Below the pieces are notes generated by a model. It was not told where the DNA came from. It did no database searches and worked only from the letters and a program-made list of their open reading frames with translations. Positions 18,091 to 26,830 of a DNA stretch of 30,780 nt are shown here, piece by piece (the first letter of the stretch is position 1; each line of letters begins with the position of its first letter). The DNA comes from Stentor coeruleus (taxonomy: Eukaryota > Ciliophora > Heterotrichea > Heterotrichida > Stentoridae), in assembly GCA_001970955.1 (NCBI GenBank), contig MPUH01000880.1, positions 1-30,780 on the forward strand, written 5' to 3'. Both the position numbers and the translations under genes were made by a program.

Positions 18091-18879
18091 TATTTTATCT
18101 ATATCACTAGCATTTCTATTACAAGTTGGGCATCTTGCTTTCCTGTCAACTTTAAACCATTTTTCTATGCATTGATTATGATAAGGATGTGTACAGTATA
18201 GAGTTCTTAGCTTGTCTCCATATTCGAAATTCTCACAACAAATCATACAGGTTTTAGTTTCTAGATTGCATCCTTTATGGTAAATAAATACTTCACCATG
18301 ATTTCCTTGTTGCCCTTGACTAAAAATCCCATATTTCGCAGGATTCTTACTTGGAGCTTGATTTTCAATTATCTCAACAGCGTCTTCATAACTAACACTA
18401 GCAGCAGCAATAACATCAGCTTGTTCTTTATTAAGTCCAGCTTTAAGAGCATAATCAACTATTCTATCGTAATCTGGATTTCCATAATTTTGCTTTTCAG
18501 AATTTTTCTGAGGGTTTTTCTTATCATTAGAACTAGTTCCTCTTATTTCTTGAAAATCCTTCATTAGTTGTAGAAAGTCAGTTTTTTCATAAGGGCCATT
18601 TCTTAATAATCTTGGTAAAGGGAATTGTTCTATAATTTCTTTGTTTTCTTGATCAACAACTACTAATTGATCTTCTCTACAATTGAAATCACTAGAGAAA
18701 ATACTGTCATATGAATTCTTTTTAGAACTATTTTGCAATGCTACTCTTACGCTTGTATGTCTTGTAGAAAGCCTTTCTGCTTCTTTAGTTGGAACACCTT
18801 GTTTTGCAAGAAATTGTTGGATTTTGCGAGGGAGTTCTTCAGATAAAGAGTAATTGTATTTTCCAGATTCGTCGAACAT
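18082..18879 (-). CDS. RING-H2 zinc-finger protein, probable E3 ubiquitin ligase
   Basis: This 265-residue protein ends in a RING-H2 finger at 211-253 with all eight ligands: C211, C214, C229, H231, H234, C237, C250 and C253. The C-M-I-C start, the W241 after C6 and the C-P-x-C end are typical of E2-binding RING fingers, so ubiquitin-ligase activity is likely. A segment at about 135-172 (VDYALKAGLNKEQADVIAAA and following helix) resembles a UBA-like three-helix bundle. The N-terminal region also holds a short helical motif (PTKEAERL). There is no membrane segment. The start at 18879 is the first ATG after the leader. Substrates are unknown. Confidence 0.88.
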   Translation of the reverse strand: MFDESGKYNYSLSEELPRKIQQFLAKQGVPTKEAERLSTRHTSVRVALQNSSKKNSYDSIFSSDFNCREDQLVVVDQENKEIIEQFPLPRLLRNGPYEKTDFLQLMKDFQEIRGTSSNDKKNPQKNSEKQNYGNPDYDRIVDYALKAGLNKEQADVIAAASVSYEDAVEIIENQAPSKNPAKYGIFSQGQQGNHGEVFIYHKGCNLETKTCMICCENFEYGDKLRTLYCTHPYHNQCIEKWFKVDRKARCPTCNRNASDIDKIVF

Positions 18880-19980
18880 TTAAGGGAATTATATATTTCA
18901 TTAACCAAACCTCCTTACAATATTCCAAATCATGACGATTATCAAAACAAAATTTTATGATTAAAAAATTCACAAATCATTAGAAATCCTTAAAAAAAAC
19001 TTATCGTACCACATATATAGTAATTCTCCCTACCTCTACATAACTTTAAAAAAGATAATTCACAATAAATCTTAATACCAAAAAAACAAATAAAAATTGG
19101 TGCACTACAACAAAAGGCGATATAAAAAAGAAGAGTATTTTATTATCTTAGGTCAAGAGTTTCTATCATAATTTGCGAAAAGCTGTAAAGAAATCGACAA
19201 TTTACATAGAAAGTATTTTTTCACTGGCAAAATCAACACAATCAAATTCTCTGAAGTCACAAAAGCGGCACTATTTATTTATATTCATATTCCCATCAAA
19301 TAAACTCCAAATGTTTTTTACTTTTTTCAAAACAGACAATGATAATTATTTCCTTTTTTAGGATTTTGTGAATAATTTCAGAGTTGAAGAGACGGAAAAA
19401 CTTTTAAGACCACATTTTATAAGGAAGTGTGCATTACAGAATACGATGAAGATTGAGGAGTTTATTTAGAGTAATTAATCAGATTATTAGACAAATTGAA
19501 GTATTTTTTATATTAGAAATAATGATTTTATTCTTAGGAAGATTATGAATAATTATATAATTGGTTATAAAAACATTGAATAATCATCTGTTTTTGAAAA
19601 TATGTTTTGATATTGTTTAAGTTTTCCTGACATTGTGTATTCTTTATGCATTTTTGTGAATTTTAAGTTCAATAATTTTTCTATATTTTTTTTACATAGT
19701 TCAATTAAAAACTGTTCTCTTAATACTTTGTGTAATTCTACCTATTTTCAGTATAAAAAAGAAATCCATTGTTTAAATGTTTATTATAATACTCATTTTA
19801 TACTTTTTATATAAGAAAAGTCTTAAAATTATTAAAATGTTAGACAATATCTTTAAAGGACAACTACTTATAAAATTTCTAAATTACACAAGAATAACAA
19901 TATAAAATTATGAAGAGTTATTTATACGCAAAATACATAAAAAGTATAAACTAAATATTAAAGAAAATAGGGTTTATCAA
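18880..19980. other. Long spacer between the RING and DYRK genes, 1101 bp
   Basis: No intact gene is seen. 18880 to about 19090 is C-rich rather than the G-rich pattern expected upstream of a minus-strand gene, which is unusual here. 19097-19469 has coding-like fragments and is listed separately. 19480-19980 is plain AT-rich sequence, C-leaning toward the right as expected for the DYRK 3' flank. Confidence 0.45.
19097..19469 (+). pseudogene. Possible degraded coding remnant
   Basis: Three short stretches read like protein in changing frames. One (19098-19166) gives a basic, aromatic segment containing HYNKRRYKKEEYFIILGQEF. A second frame is open from 19152 to 19361 but has no ATG near its start. 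It is followed in the same frame, after one TAG, by 35 clean codons up to 19469 containing NNFRVEETEKLLRPHFIRK. The mix of well-formed peptide with frame changes and an in-frame stop suggests a decayed gene or transposase. The last segment loosely recalls the N-terminal helical part of Harbinger-type transposases, which I cannot confirm. Chance is a serious alternative. Confidence 0.25.
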
Positions 19981-21348
19981 TCACAATGTAAGGTTTTTTT
20001 GGGAGCCTCGGACCCAAGAATGCAGTAATCCTTGTTCTGCATCAATCCTATCTTCAGGAGCCCACCTTATGCATTTATCAACTAAATCTATGATTTTTTC
20101 ATCAAATGTCTCTAATAACAGTGAAATTGGCCGAATACTAGGTTGAGCTGCTCTTCTTAGTTTCCCACTGACTTCAACATAATATTGTTTCCTTCTTCCT
20201 TTTGTAATAAAATCCATAGGTGGCATACCCATAACTTCAACATACATTCTAAAAAGTTCATGTTCACTATTAGCTGGAAACAAAGGGTTGCCTGTTAAAA
20301 GTTCATAAAGTATACATCCTACTGACCATATATCAATAGCTTTTCCATATGGTGCTTCAACAACAATTTCTGGTGCCCTATAAAATCTACTTTGTATATA
20401 TTCATAAACTTTATGTCCTTCTTGGCAAGCAGAACCAAAATCAATAACTTTAATACTACTTTTATTCTCAAATTTCAATAAAACATTATCAGGCTTTAAA
20501 TCACAATGTATAATCCCAACATTATGAACTGTTTTCAAAGCCATAAACAATTGAACTGATATTCTTCTTATAAGAGGAACACTAACACCCTGGTAATTGT
20601 TTTTATGTAAAAATTGAAACAAATTCAGAGAAAGTAACTCAAAAACTAAACATAAATGGCCTCTAAATTCAAAACTCCTAAGTTTTTTTACAATACAATT
20701 AACATCGTTTGGGTCTGCTTTAGCAAGTTCATGAAGGATTTTATTTTCTAAATCCCCTGCTGATCTATATAAAGCTTTATTTCTTATGATTTTAATAGCA
20801 ACATTTATATGCCTTTTGTAGTCATAACAATGATATACTTGACCAAATGTTCCACTACCAAGAAAATCTTTAACTTCATATCGATAAGCTAAATGATCAC
20901 TTATGACTGTTTTGTAATAACCTTCTTCATCATCGAATGAATTACGGTTTTTCTCACAGTCAGCTCCGACAAAGTAGATTTCGTCATAGTTACTGATTTC
21001 ATTTCGTTCGTATTCGGTGAGAAATTCGAAATAGTCTAGTAAAGCTCGAGTTGGGGATATGAAGCATACTTTTGGGGGCGGTTTCTTCGGTTTTATAGGC
21101 ATTGGGAATAAGTGAGGCTCTTTATTTATGTTGCCTGGGGATTTTGCATGGATATTGGATGATACGGATTTGTTATGAGAATGCTCATATTTGGGTGAGT
21201 GAGGGTTGTGGTTTGGGCTTGTTGTTGAAGCTGTGCTTGTTTTACCTGATTTTGATTGAGCATCTACTGTTGGGTGTTGAGAGATTAGAAATTCAGAAGC
21301 AAGAAGAGAAAGATCGAGACTTTCCTGTCTATGCTTTTCTGGCAGCAT
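19981..21348 (-). CDS. DYRK: Class II DYRK (DYRK2/Pom1-like) protein kinase
   Basis: This 455-residue protein is a dual-specificity tyrosine-regulated kinase. A disordered Ser/Pro/His-rich N-terminus (1-90) is followed by the DH box region (about 105-130, LTEYERNEISNYDEIYFVG) and the NAPA-like stretch that mark class II DYRKs. The kinase domain has GSGTFGQV (164-171), Lys186, HCDLKPDN (281-288, with the DYRK-typical Cys), DFG (303-305) and the activation-loop Y315-E-Y317, whose second Tyr is autophosphorylated during folding. All catalytic residues are present, so it should be active on Ser/Thr substrates. It ends in TGA, which shows that TGA is a stop here. It is divergent from the IQ-motif gene. 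Confidence 0.95.
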   Translation of the reverse strand: MLPEKHRQESLDLSLLASEFLISQHPTVDAQSKSGKTSTASTTSPNHNPHSPKYEHSHNKSVSSNIHAKSPGNINKEPHLFPMPIKPKKPPPKVCFISPTRALLDYFEFLTEYERNEISNYDEIYFVGADCEKNRNSFDDEEGYYKTVISDHLAYRYEVKDFLGSGTFGQVYHCYDYKRHINVAIKIIRNKALYRSAGDLENKILHELAKADPNDVNCIVKKLRSFEFRGHLCLVFELLSLNLFQFLHKNNYQGVSVPLIRRISVQLFMALKTVHNVGIIHCDLKPDNVLLKFENKSSIKVIDFGSACQEGHKVYEYIQSRFYRAPEIVVEAPYGKAIDIWSVGCILYELLTGNPLFPANSEHELFRMYVEVMGMPPMDFITKGRRKQYYVEVSGKLRRAAQPSIRPISLLLETFDEKIIDLVDKCIRWAPEDRIDAEQGLLHSWVRGSQKNLTL

Positions 21349-22001
21349 CTTAATAAATATTATAAAATGTTTTGAATAATCTAAGCATTTTAACTATCTA
21401 AAATATTTAAAATTCTAGCTATTTTTCTAGTTAAAATTTAATTTTACAATAAATATGAAAAAGTTGAATGATTAGAGCTTCCACTTTTAACTCTATTTTA
21501 TTATGGAAAGGTCAATAAGGTTTTATTAAATATATCATTATAGTACAAATAAGTTGAAGGGATAGTAAATAAATACTTGAGAAAAATGATTATACCTACT
21601 CTTATATCCAAATAAAAAGATTATCACAAATACCTTCAACTTAGTTAGTAATAATAAACTACCCATTACTTGATTGTAATATCCTCAAATTCTAATATAT
21701 TTTTTCTTACAAAACCATGTAAAATATCTTTTCATAATATACTACCCATTACTTGATTGCAATACCCTCAAATTCTAATATATTTTTTCTTACAAAACCA
21801 TGTAAAATATCTTTTCAGATTATGAGCAATTTTCACACTCACTTATATTTTTCATCTCAATTTTAAATACAATTTTTTTTAAAGGCACTTTAAAAACAAT
21901 TTACAAGCCTAATCTTCACTAATCATCCCACAATAGAAATTACCCCAACCACATCAATATCATTATCTTATAGAAATATTGTAGTTATATATGAAAGTTT
22001 G
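21349..22001. other. Divergent spacer between DYRK and IQ-motif genes, 653 bp
   Basis: This holds the promoters of both genes. The right half (about 21600-21990) is C-rich, the usual leader of a plus-strand gene; the left half is less skewed than other minus-strand leaders. It contains an 83-bp tandem duplication and a minimal upstream open frame (21991-22002), both listed separately. Confidence 0.5.
21658..21823. repeat. 83-bp tandem duplication
   Basis: 21658-21740 and 21741-21823 are two adjacent copies with about four differences, two of them at the distal end. There is no unknown base between them, unlike the assembly joins elsewhere in the window. A true tandem duplication is therefore likelier, but an unmarked join of two alleles is possible. 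Confidence 0.8.
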
Positions 22002-22002
22002 A
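21991..22002 (+). promoter_or_regulatory. Minimal upstream ORF overlapping the IQ gene start
   Basis: ATG-AAA-GTT-TGA reads M-K-V-stop, and the TGA shares its A with the main ATG at 22002 (TGATG). If the transcript starts upstream of 21991, this could restrain or re-initiate translation. The transcription start is unknown. Confidence 0.3.
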
Positions 22003-23438
22003 TGGAGAATCAAAAGTTAGCTAAATTTAAAAGTAAAGCAAGGGGAATCACTAAGCAGAATCCTGGGCCTAGTAACATTATGGCCATGGCATTAGAAAAA
22101 TATAAGATAACTGAAATTCTCAAATCCACTCGAAGAAGTAATCGATATAGCTCAACTATAGCAAAAAGCCCTTTCGAATCTCCTCCACGTTCTTTAAGAT
22201 TCCTCACAGGAGAACGTCTACAGCCTATGCTTCAAAGCAAAAACTCCTGGCACAATAAACTCAGTTCATTATCAGACAAAAACTCCAGAGACTCAAACAA
22301 TTCATACCTTTTATCTAACACCCTAACACCCAACTTCCCACAAAGTACTACTGAACATCGGATCCTAGTCCTTCCTTCAAATCTTAAACCTTTAATCAAA
22401 GAAAACCTAAACTTCAACAATAAACCTTATATAAAAAAACAAATCCAAATCGTCCCAAGTAAAATTATGCATTTGAGGAAAATCAGAAACCAAGCTGCTG
22501 TAACAATACAGAAATCTATAAGAAAATATTTATATAGAAAAAGGTATTTAGGTTCTAAAAATGCAACAAATGTTGAGATTAATTGTGAACTTTTAGATTA
22601 TTTTGGTAAAAAAAATGCTATAGACGATAGTGGGTTTATAATAAATGATATTTTTATTGATAAAGATTGTGATAAAAAATTAGAAGGGAAAAATACAGGA
22701 ATAAATTCTGAGGTATTTTTAGAAGATTACGCAAATGATAAAGAAGAAAATCAGGAAAATTATGATATTTTAGGNGGATTGTGATAAAAAATTAGAAGGG
22801 AAAAATACAGGAATAAATTCTAAGGTATTTTTAGAAGATTACGCAAATGATAAAGAAGAAAATCAGGAAAATTATGATATTTTAGGGGATTTACAAGGAA
22901 AAAATGATGACCTGCATGGAGTACTTAAAAGAGATAATGGGACTATAAANGGGATTTACAAGGAAAAAATGATGACCTGCATGGAGTACTTAAAAGAGAT
23001 AATGGGACTATAAACAGTCATCAGTTTAATAAAACCAAAATCGATGTTATAGAAGAAGAACTGGAAATATCTTCTGAAGGGAATTCTATAATAGAACCTT
23101 TTGATAGCCCTCATAAAAATCTTAGCAATTTTGCCCAAAAATCAAAGCAAAATAAATCTGCTAAGATTATACAAAGGGCTTATAGATTGTATTTATATAG
23201 AAAATCATATGGCTTTGAACCAAAAACTGCTTTGAAGTCTGCTGTAAAAATACAGAGATATTATAGGAATTATAAGAAAAATAAGAATGATAAGGAAAAC
23301 AATGCTGCTATTGTGATACAGAAAAACTATAGGAGGTATGCTATGAAGATCCTTTATAAGGATATGAGAAATGCTGTTGTTATGATACAAAGGTGGTATC
23401 GATTGAGTAAAGATAAAAGTCAATATAATAAGGTGTAA
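22002..23438 (+). CDS. Multi-IQ-motif protein, split by two assembly joins
   Basis: As printed the frame breaks, but the two unknown bases (22775, 22950) each sit between copies of one sequence. Dropping 22775-22886 and 22950-23014 (177 bp in all, a multiple of three) leaves one open frame of 419 residues. Five IQ motifs then appear: one near residue 168 (TIQKSIRKYLYRK), and four clustered at about 329-345, 355-368, 378-392 and 402-414 (KIIQRAYRLYLYRK, KIQRYYRNYKK, VIQKNYRR, MIQRWYR). IQ motifs bind calmodulin, centrins or myosin light chains, so a calcium-responsive scaffold is likely. No motor or enzyme domain is seen; the N-terminal 160 residues are basic and probably disordered. The start is the ATG at 22002; the codon before it is TTG. 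Confidence 0.85.
22665..22886. repeat. 110-bp direct duplication around an unknown base (assembly join)
   Basis: 22665-22774 and 22777-22886 match over 110 bases with one G/A difference, separated by N at 22775 and one extra G. It lies inside the IQ-motif gene and breaks its frame. It is read as an unmerged contig overlap. Confidence 0.9.
22886..23014. repeat. 64-bp direct duplication around an unknown base (assembly join)
   Basis: 22886-22949 and 22951-23014 are identical over 64 bases with one N at 22950 between them. It is a second unmerged overlap inside the IQ-motif gene. Confidence 0.9.
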
Positions 23439-23556
23439 AAATTTAGGATATGGAATGTGTGGAAATTTGGATAGTTTAGGATGCGAAATTATGCAGTGAT
23501 AATAAATTTATCGATACAAAATCGAAATCGAATTTTGAAATTAGCGGGATATTTAA

Positions 23557-24822
23557 ATGGATAAGCTTAATGCTGAAGCAGCTGAACAATGCAAACGTAC
23601 TTTAAGTTACATCCTATGTCAAAACAACTCCCCAAGCAACCCTAACACACCTCAGTCTAGTGTAATAATCCCAGATACATCATTTTACAAACGATGGCAA
23701 AAATCTGATAGACTTTTCGAAGGTATCTATACATCCTCAGGCTATTCAACACCTAAAACCCCAGCAACACTTATCGACGTGAAGAAATTTTCACATCTAA
23801 ACTCCGACAGCAACTGTATGTGGCGGCAAAACTCTTCAGACTTTATGAGTTTTATCGAAGAACCTGATCTAATAAACTTTTCCCCACCTCTCTCTCATAG
23901 AAACAGTATGATCGACCAATTCGAAGATTCTTCCGGGCGTTTCGATCATGATTATGTACAACTTGGTGTACTAGGTTCAGGGGAATTCGGCACCGTCTTC
24001 AAAGTCCTAAATAAACTTGATGGCTTTTATTACGCGGTAAAACAAATCAAAATCAGAGCTAAAACAATGAAAACTGAAGCATTACAAGAAGCATATATTC
24101 TAGCTTCAAGTTCAATGATAGATGATAATTGTTATATAATCAGATATTACAGTGTTTGGACTGAGATATCAGCTTTATATATATGTATGGAATTATGCGA
24201 ATGTTCACTTAAAAAATACATAGAAAAAGCGCAAGTGACTGAAAAACTTGTCTATAAATTCATGAGGGATATATTAAAAGGGCTTAAAAAACTACACGAT
24301 AACAATATTGTCCATATGGATATTAAACCTGAGAATATACTTCTTAGTATGTATGGGAAATTTAAACTTGCTGATCTTGGACTTGCTAGAATTACAACTA
24401 ATCTTACTAATGAAATCCCTGAAGGTGATTGTAGATATCTTGCTTGTGAAGTATTAGAAGATGCTAATGAAAACCATGTACCAGATTTGACGAAAGCTGA
24501 TATTTTTTCACTTGGGGCTTCTGTTTATGAGATTATTAGAGGAAAACCTTTACCTAAAAATGGACAAGAATGGCAGGATATTAGACATGGGAGGATAAAA
24601 ATTCCATTTGGATATTCTTATAATATAAGGAAAGCTATTGAAATTATGATGTCGAGAGAACCTGAAAAAAGACCATCGGCTGCACAGTTACTTGATGAGT
24701 ATTTTGTGTCGGATAAAGAAAAGGAAATTAAGAAATGGAAAAATTATGCGGGCTGGCTGGAGAAAGGACAGAATGGGGAGAAGAAGGTTGTGGTTAAGAA
24801 AGAGAGGAAAATGAGTTTATAA
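23557..24822 (+). CDS. WEE1: Wee1-family protein kinase
   Basis: This 421-residue protein is a Wee1-type kinase, which inhibits CDK1 by phosphorylating its ATP-site Tyr and so delays mitosis. The N-terminal 125 residues are disordered with several S/T-P sites (TP at 31-32, STPKTP at 64-69), likely CDK targets. The kinase domain (about 132-385) has GSGEFG (140-145), Lys162, HMDIKPEN (253-260), DLG in place of DFG (273-275) and EGDCRYLA (289-296). The HMDIKP and EGD-x-R-(F/Y)-LA signatures separate Wee1/Myt1 from ordinary kinases, and HMDIKP favours Wee1 over Myt1. No transmembrane segment follows the domain, again favouring Wee1. The 118 bp upstream separate it from the IQ gene on the same strand. 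Confidence 0.93.
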   Translation: MDKLNAEAAEQCKRTLSYILCQNNSPSNPNTPQSSVIIPDTSFYKRWQKSDRLFEGIYTSSGYSTPKTPATLIDVKKFSHLNSDSNCMWRQNSSDFMSFIEEPDLINFSPPLSHRNSMIDQFEDSSGRFDHDYVQLGVLGSGEFGTVFKVLNKLDGFYYAVKQIKIRAKTMKTEALQEAYILASSSMIDDNCYIIRYYSVWTEISALYICMELCECSLKKYIEKAQVTEKLVYKFMRDILKGLKKLHDNNIVHMDIKPENILLSMYGKFKLADLGLARITTNLTNEIPEGDCRYLACEVLEDANENHVPDLTKADIFSLGASVYEIIRGKPLPKNGQEWQDIRHGRIKIPFGYSYNIRKAIEIMMSREPEKRPSAAQLLDEYFVSDKEKEIKKWKNYAGWLEKGQNGEKKVVVKKERKMSL

Positions 24823-25141
24823 TTAAAGAAAGGCTTTAAATAAGTTGGATAAGATGGAGTTTTTGTGTGGCTTGATTTTAATTAAGATTTTTAATTTGTA
24901 TAAAATAGACTAAGTTGCTGAGTTTATACTATTAAAATCTCTAAAACATAAGCCTGATTGTGATAATTGCTATGGTTAGTGCACACTCTTTATATTTAAT
25001 ATAAAATTATGCTTAATATACTACTACCACAATAAAAGAACCATTATTTCCATATATACCTTCTGCTAAATAATCATTTGTATCATCCTTTTAATTAAAA
25101 TTCCAATAATTTTCCATAAACCTGCAAAATCTCCTAATAAA
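24823..25141. other. Spacer between Wee1 and Rpn8 genes, 319 bp
   Basis: The G-rich half next to Wee1 is its 3' flank; the C-rich half before 25142 is the Rpn8 leader. No gene is seen. Confidence 0.5.
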
Positions 25142-25972
25142 ATGCAAAAGATCGAAGAGGTCATTGTGCATCCCTTAGTACTTCTTTCAGTTGTCGATCA
25201 CTACCATCGTGTAGCCAAAGAGACCAAAAAAAGAGTTGTAGGGGTGTTACTTGGGGAAACCTATAAAGGTCGTCTTGATGTGAACAATTCTTTTGCAGTT
25301 CCATTTGAAGAAGACCCTCAAGATCCTAAAGTTTGGTTTCTTGATCATAACTATCTTGAAACTATGTTCGGCATGTTCAAACGTATTAATGCTAGGGAAA
25401 AAATTGTTGGCTGGTACAGCAGTGGTCCAGGAGTCAAAGTCCCTGACATACAAATAAACGAGAGTTTTAAAAAATACGAAGCAAATCCTATATTTGTTGT
25501 TATCGACATACAAGCTTCTGAAACTTTAGAGTTACCAGCCCAAGCATATGTGTCAAAAGAAGAAGTCAATGAAGAAGGGAGCATTGTTAAGAATTTCCTA
25601 CACCTACCAACAATCCTTGGGTGTTCAGAGCCTGAAGAAGTGGGTGTTGAGCATCTACTCCGAGATGTCCGTGATGTAGCCGCAACATCTTTAGCTACTG
25701 AAACCCAGCACAAAATAGCCGCATTAAAAGCAATGCTCACAAGAATCCAAACAATCCAAGAATACATCGACTCAGTATTATCCGGAGGAAAAGCTAATCA
25801 TGAGATTTTTTTCAAACTCCAAGAAGCCTTTAATCATTTACCCGACACCAACAGTTTATCCCAAGAATTCGCTGTAAACCAAAACAACACTTATTTAGCT
25901 TTATATCTTGCAAGTATCACAAGAAGTGTTTTATCTTTGCATTCACTTATAAACAATAAATCAAAAGTTTAG
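25142..25972 (+). CDS. RPN8: 26S proteasome non-ATPase subunit Rpn8 (PSMD7)
   Basis: This 276-residue protein is the MPN-domain lid subunit that pairs with the deubiquitinase Rpn11. It begins with VIVHPLVLLSVVDHYHRV and KKRVVGVLLGE, continues with VNNSFAVPFEED, WFLDHNYLE, GMFKRINAREKIVGWYSSGP, and the diagnostic EEVGVEHLLRDVRD near 175-190. The metal-binding JAMM histidines are not present, as in all Rpn8 proteins, so it is structural rather than catalytic. The C-terminal helices are complete, but the Lys-rich tail of animal PSMD7 is missing. It converges with the TMEM43-like gene, with only 49 bp between the stops. Confidence 0.95.
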   Translation: MQKIEEVIVHPLVLLSVVDHYHRVAKETKKRVVGVLLGETYKGRLDVNNSFAVPFEEDPQDPKVWFLDHNYLETMFGMFKRINAREKIVGWYSSGPGVKVPDIQINESFKKYEANPIFVVIDIQASETLELPAQAYVSKEEVNEEGSIVKNFLHLPTILGCSEPEEVGVEHLLRDVRDVAATSLATETQHKIAALKAMLTRIQTIQEYIDSVLSGGKANHEIFFKLQEAFNHLPDTNSLSQEFAVNQNNTYLALYLASITRSVLSLHSLINNKSKV

Positions 25973-26021
25973 TTTAGTCAATTTTGAGCATATAAAATAT
26001 ATGTTTTTTACACAAAGGAAA

Positions 26022-26817
26022 TTAAGAGTTTTGTTTTTTAGAGTTTTTAAATGCATTTATCTGACAAAATAACCCTACAGCAACACCTAAGATTCCAAAA
26101 GTTCTTGCGGCATAAAGGAAGTTTTTAGGTTCTTTAGGGATCATTTCTATAAGGTCATTTTTATCTTGAATACCTTCTTTGACAATGAAAACTTTGTTTT
26201 TATATGGGACAATAAGCCCATTTTGTTGCATACCTAAAACACTTATTGTTATATTGTTTGGTGTGTATAAATGAGATACTCGTAAATCTCCGTTTACTGG
26301 TTTATAATTCCCTGATTTTCTTGTATATTTTGATATAAAGTAATGTTTTGAATTATGGTAAATTGCATAACCTTTTTTTTTCATTGTTTCAGAGAAACTC
26401 TTTGGGATCATTTCTATGGATAATGCCCATTTGGTTTGTAGTAAGTCAACAATTGATTCATTGACTTGAAATGGGGTTAGGTTATAAGGCCCTTTAGATT
26501 TTAAGTCAGTATTTTTAATGATAAAGTCTTTATCGTCTTCTTCTTTCCAGTCGTCATTATATTTTTCTACTTTTCTTTGTAGTCTCAGACACTCTTTTTT
26601 CTTATTGAACTCTGAGTCTAGTAAAAACTCATCTCTATTAAGCACACCAGAAACAAAAACAGGCTTACCATCAAAACTATCATCTCTAACCAAAGGACAA
26701 TGAAGAGTTTTTCTAACCTCATCAGCCAAACATTGCTGTTTTATTTCAGCCCAAGCCCAAAATCCTATACTGCCAATAGCTAAAAATGATCCTATAAAGT
26801 CCTTTGGTTCTGACATG
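26022..26817 (-). CDS. TMEM43: TMEM43 (LUMA)-like membrane protein
   Basis: With the ATG at 26817 (MSEPKDF) this is 264 residues. It has a hydrophobic segment near the N-terminus (about 6-24) and another near the C-terminus (about 230-252) around a long soluble region. The segment GDLRVSHLY followed by ITISVLGMQQNGLIVPY closely follows the pattern of TMEM43 (GDLRVSF-Y, then a strand ending in LVPF), and GKPVFVSGVL with LRLQRKVEKY matches its earlier part. TMEM43 is an inner-nuclear-membrane and ER protein linked to lamin and emerin in animals. It is shorter than human TMEM43 and lacks some membrane segments. An earlier ATG at 26837 would overlap the stop of the upstream gene. Confidence 0.68.
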
Positions 26818-26830
26818 ATTATTAATCTAA

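Noticed and set aside
19173-19361. An intact 62-codon gene
   Set aside because: Its first codon is TTG, there is no ATG near the start, and the frame continues past a TAG. It is listed only as part of a possible remnant.
25247-25767. Minus-strand open frames inside the Rpn8 gene
   Set aside because: Rpn8 is unmistakable on the plus strand; these are shadows of it.
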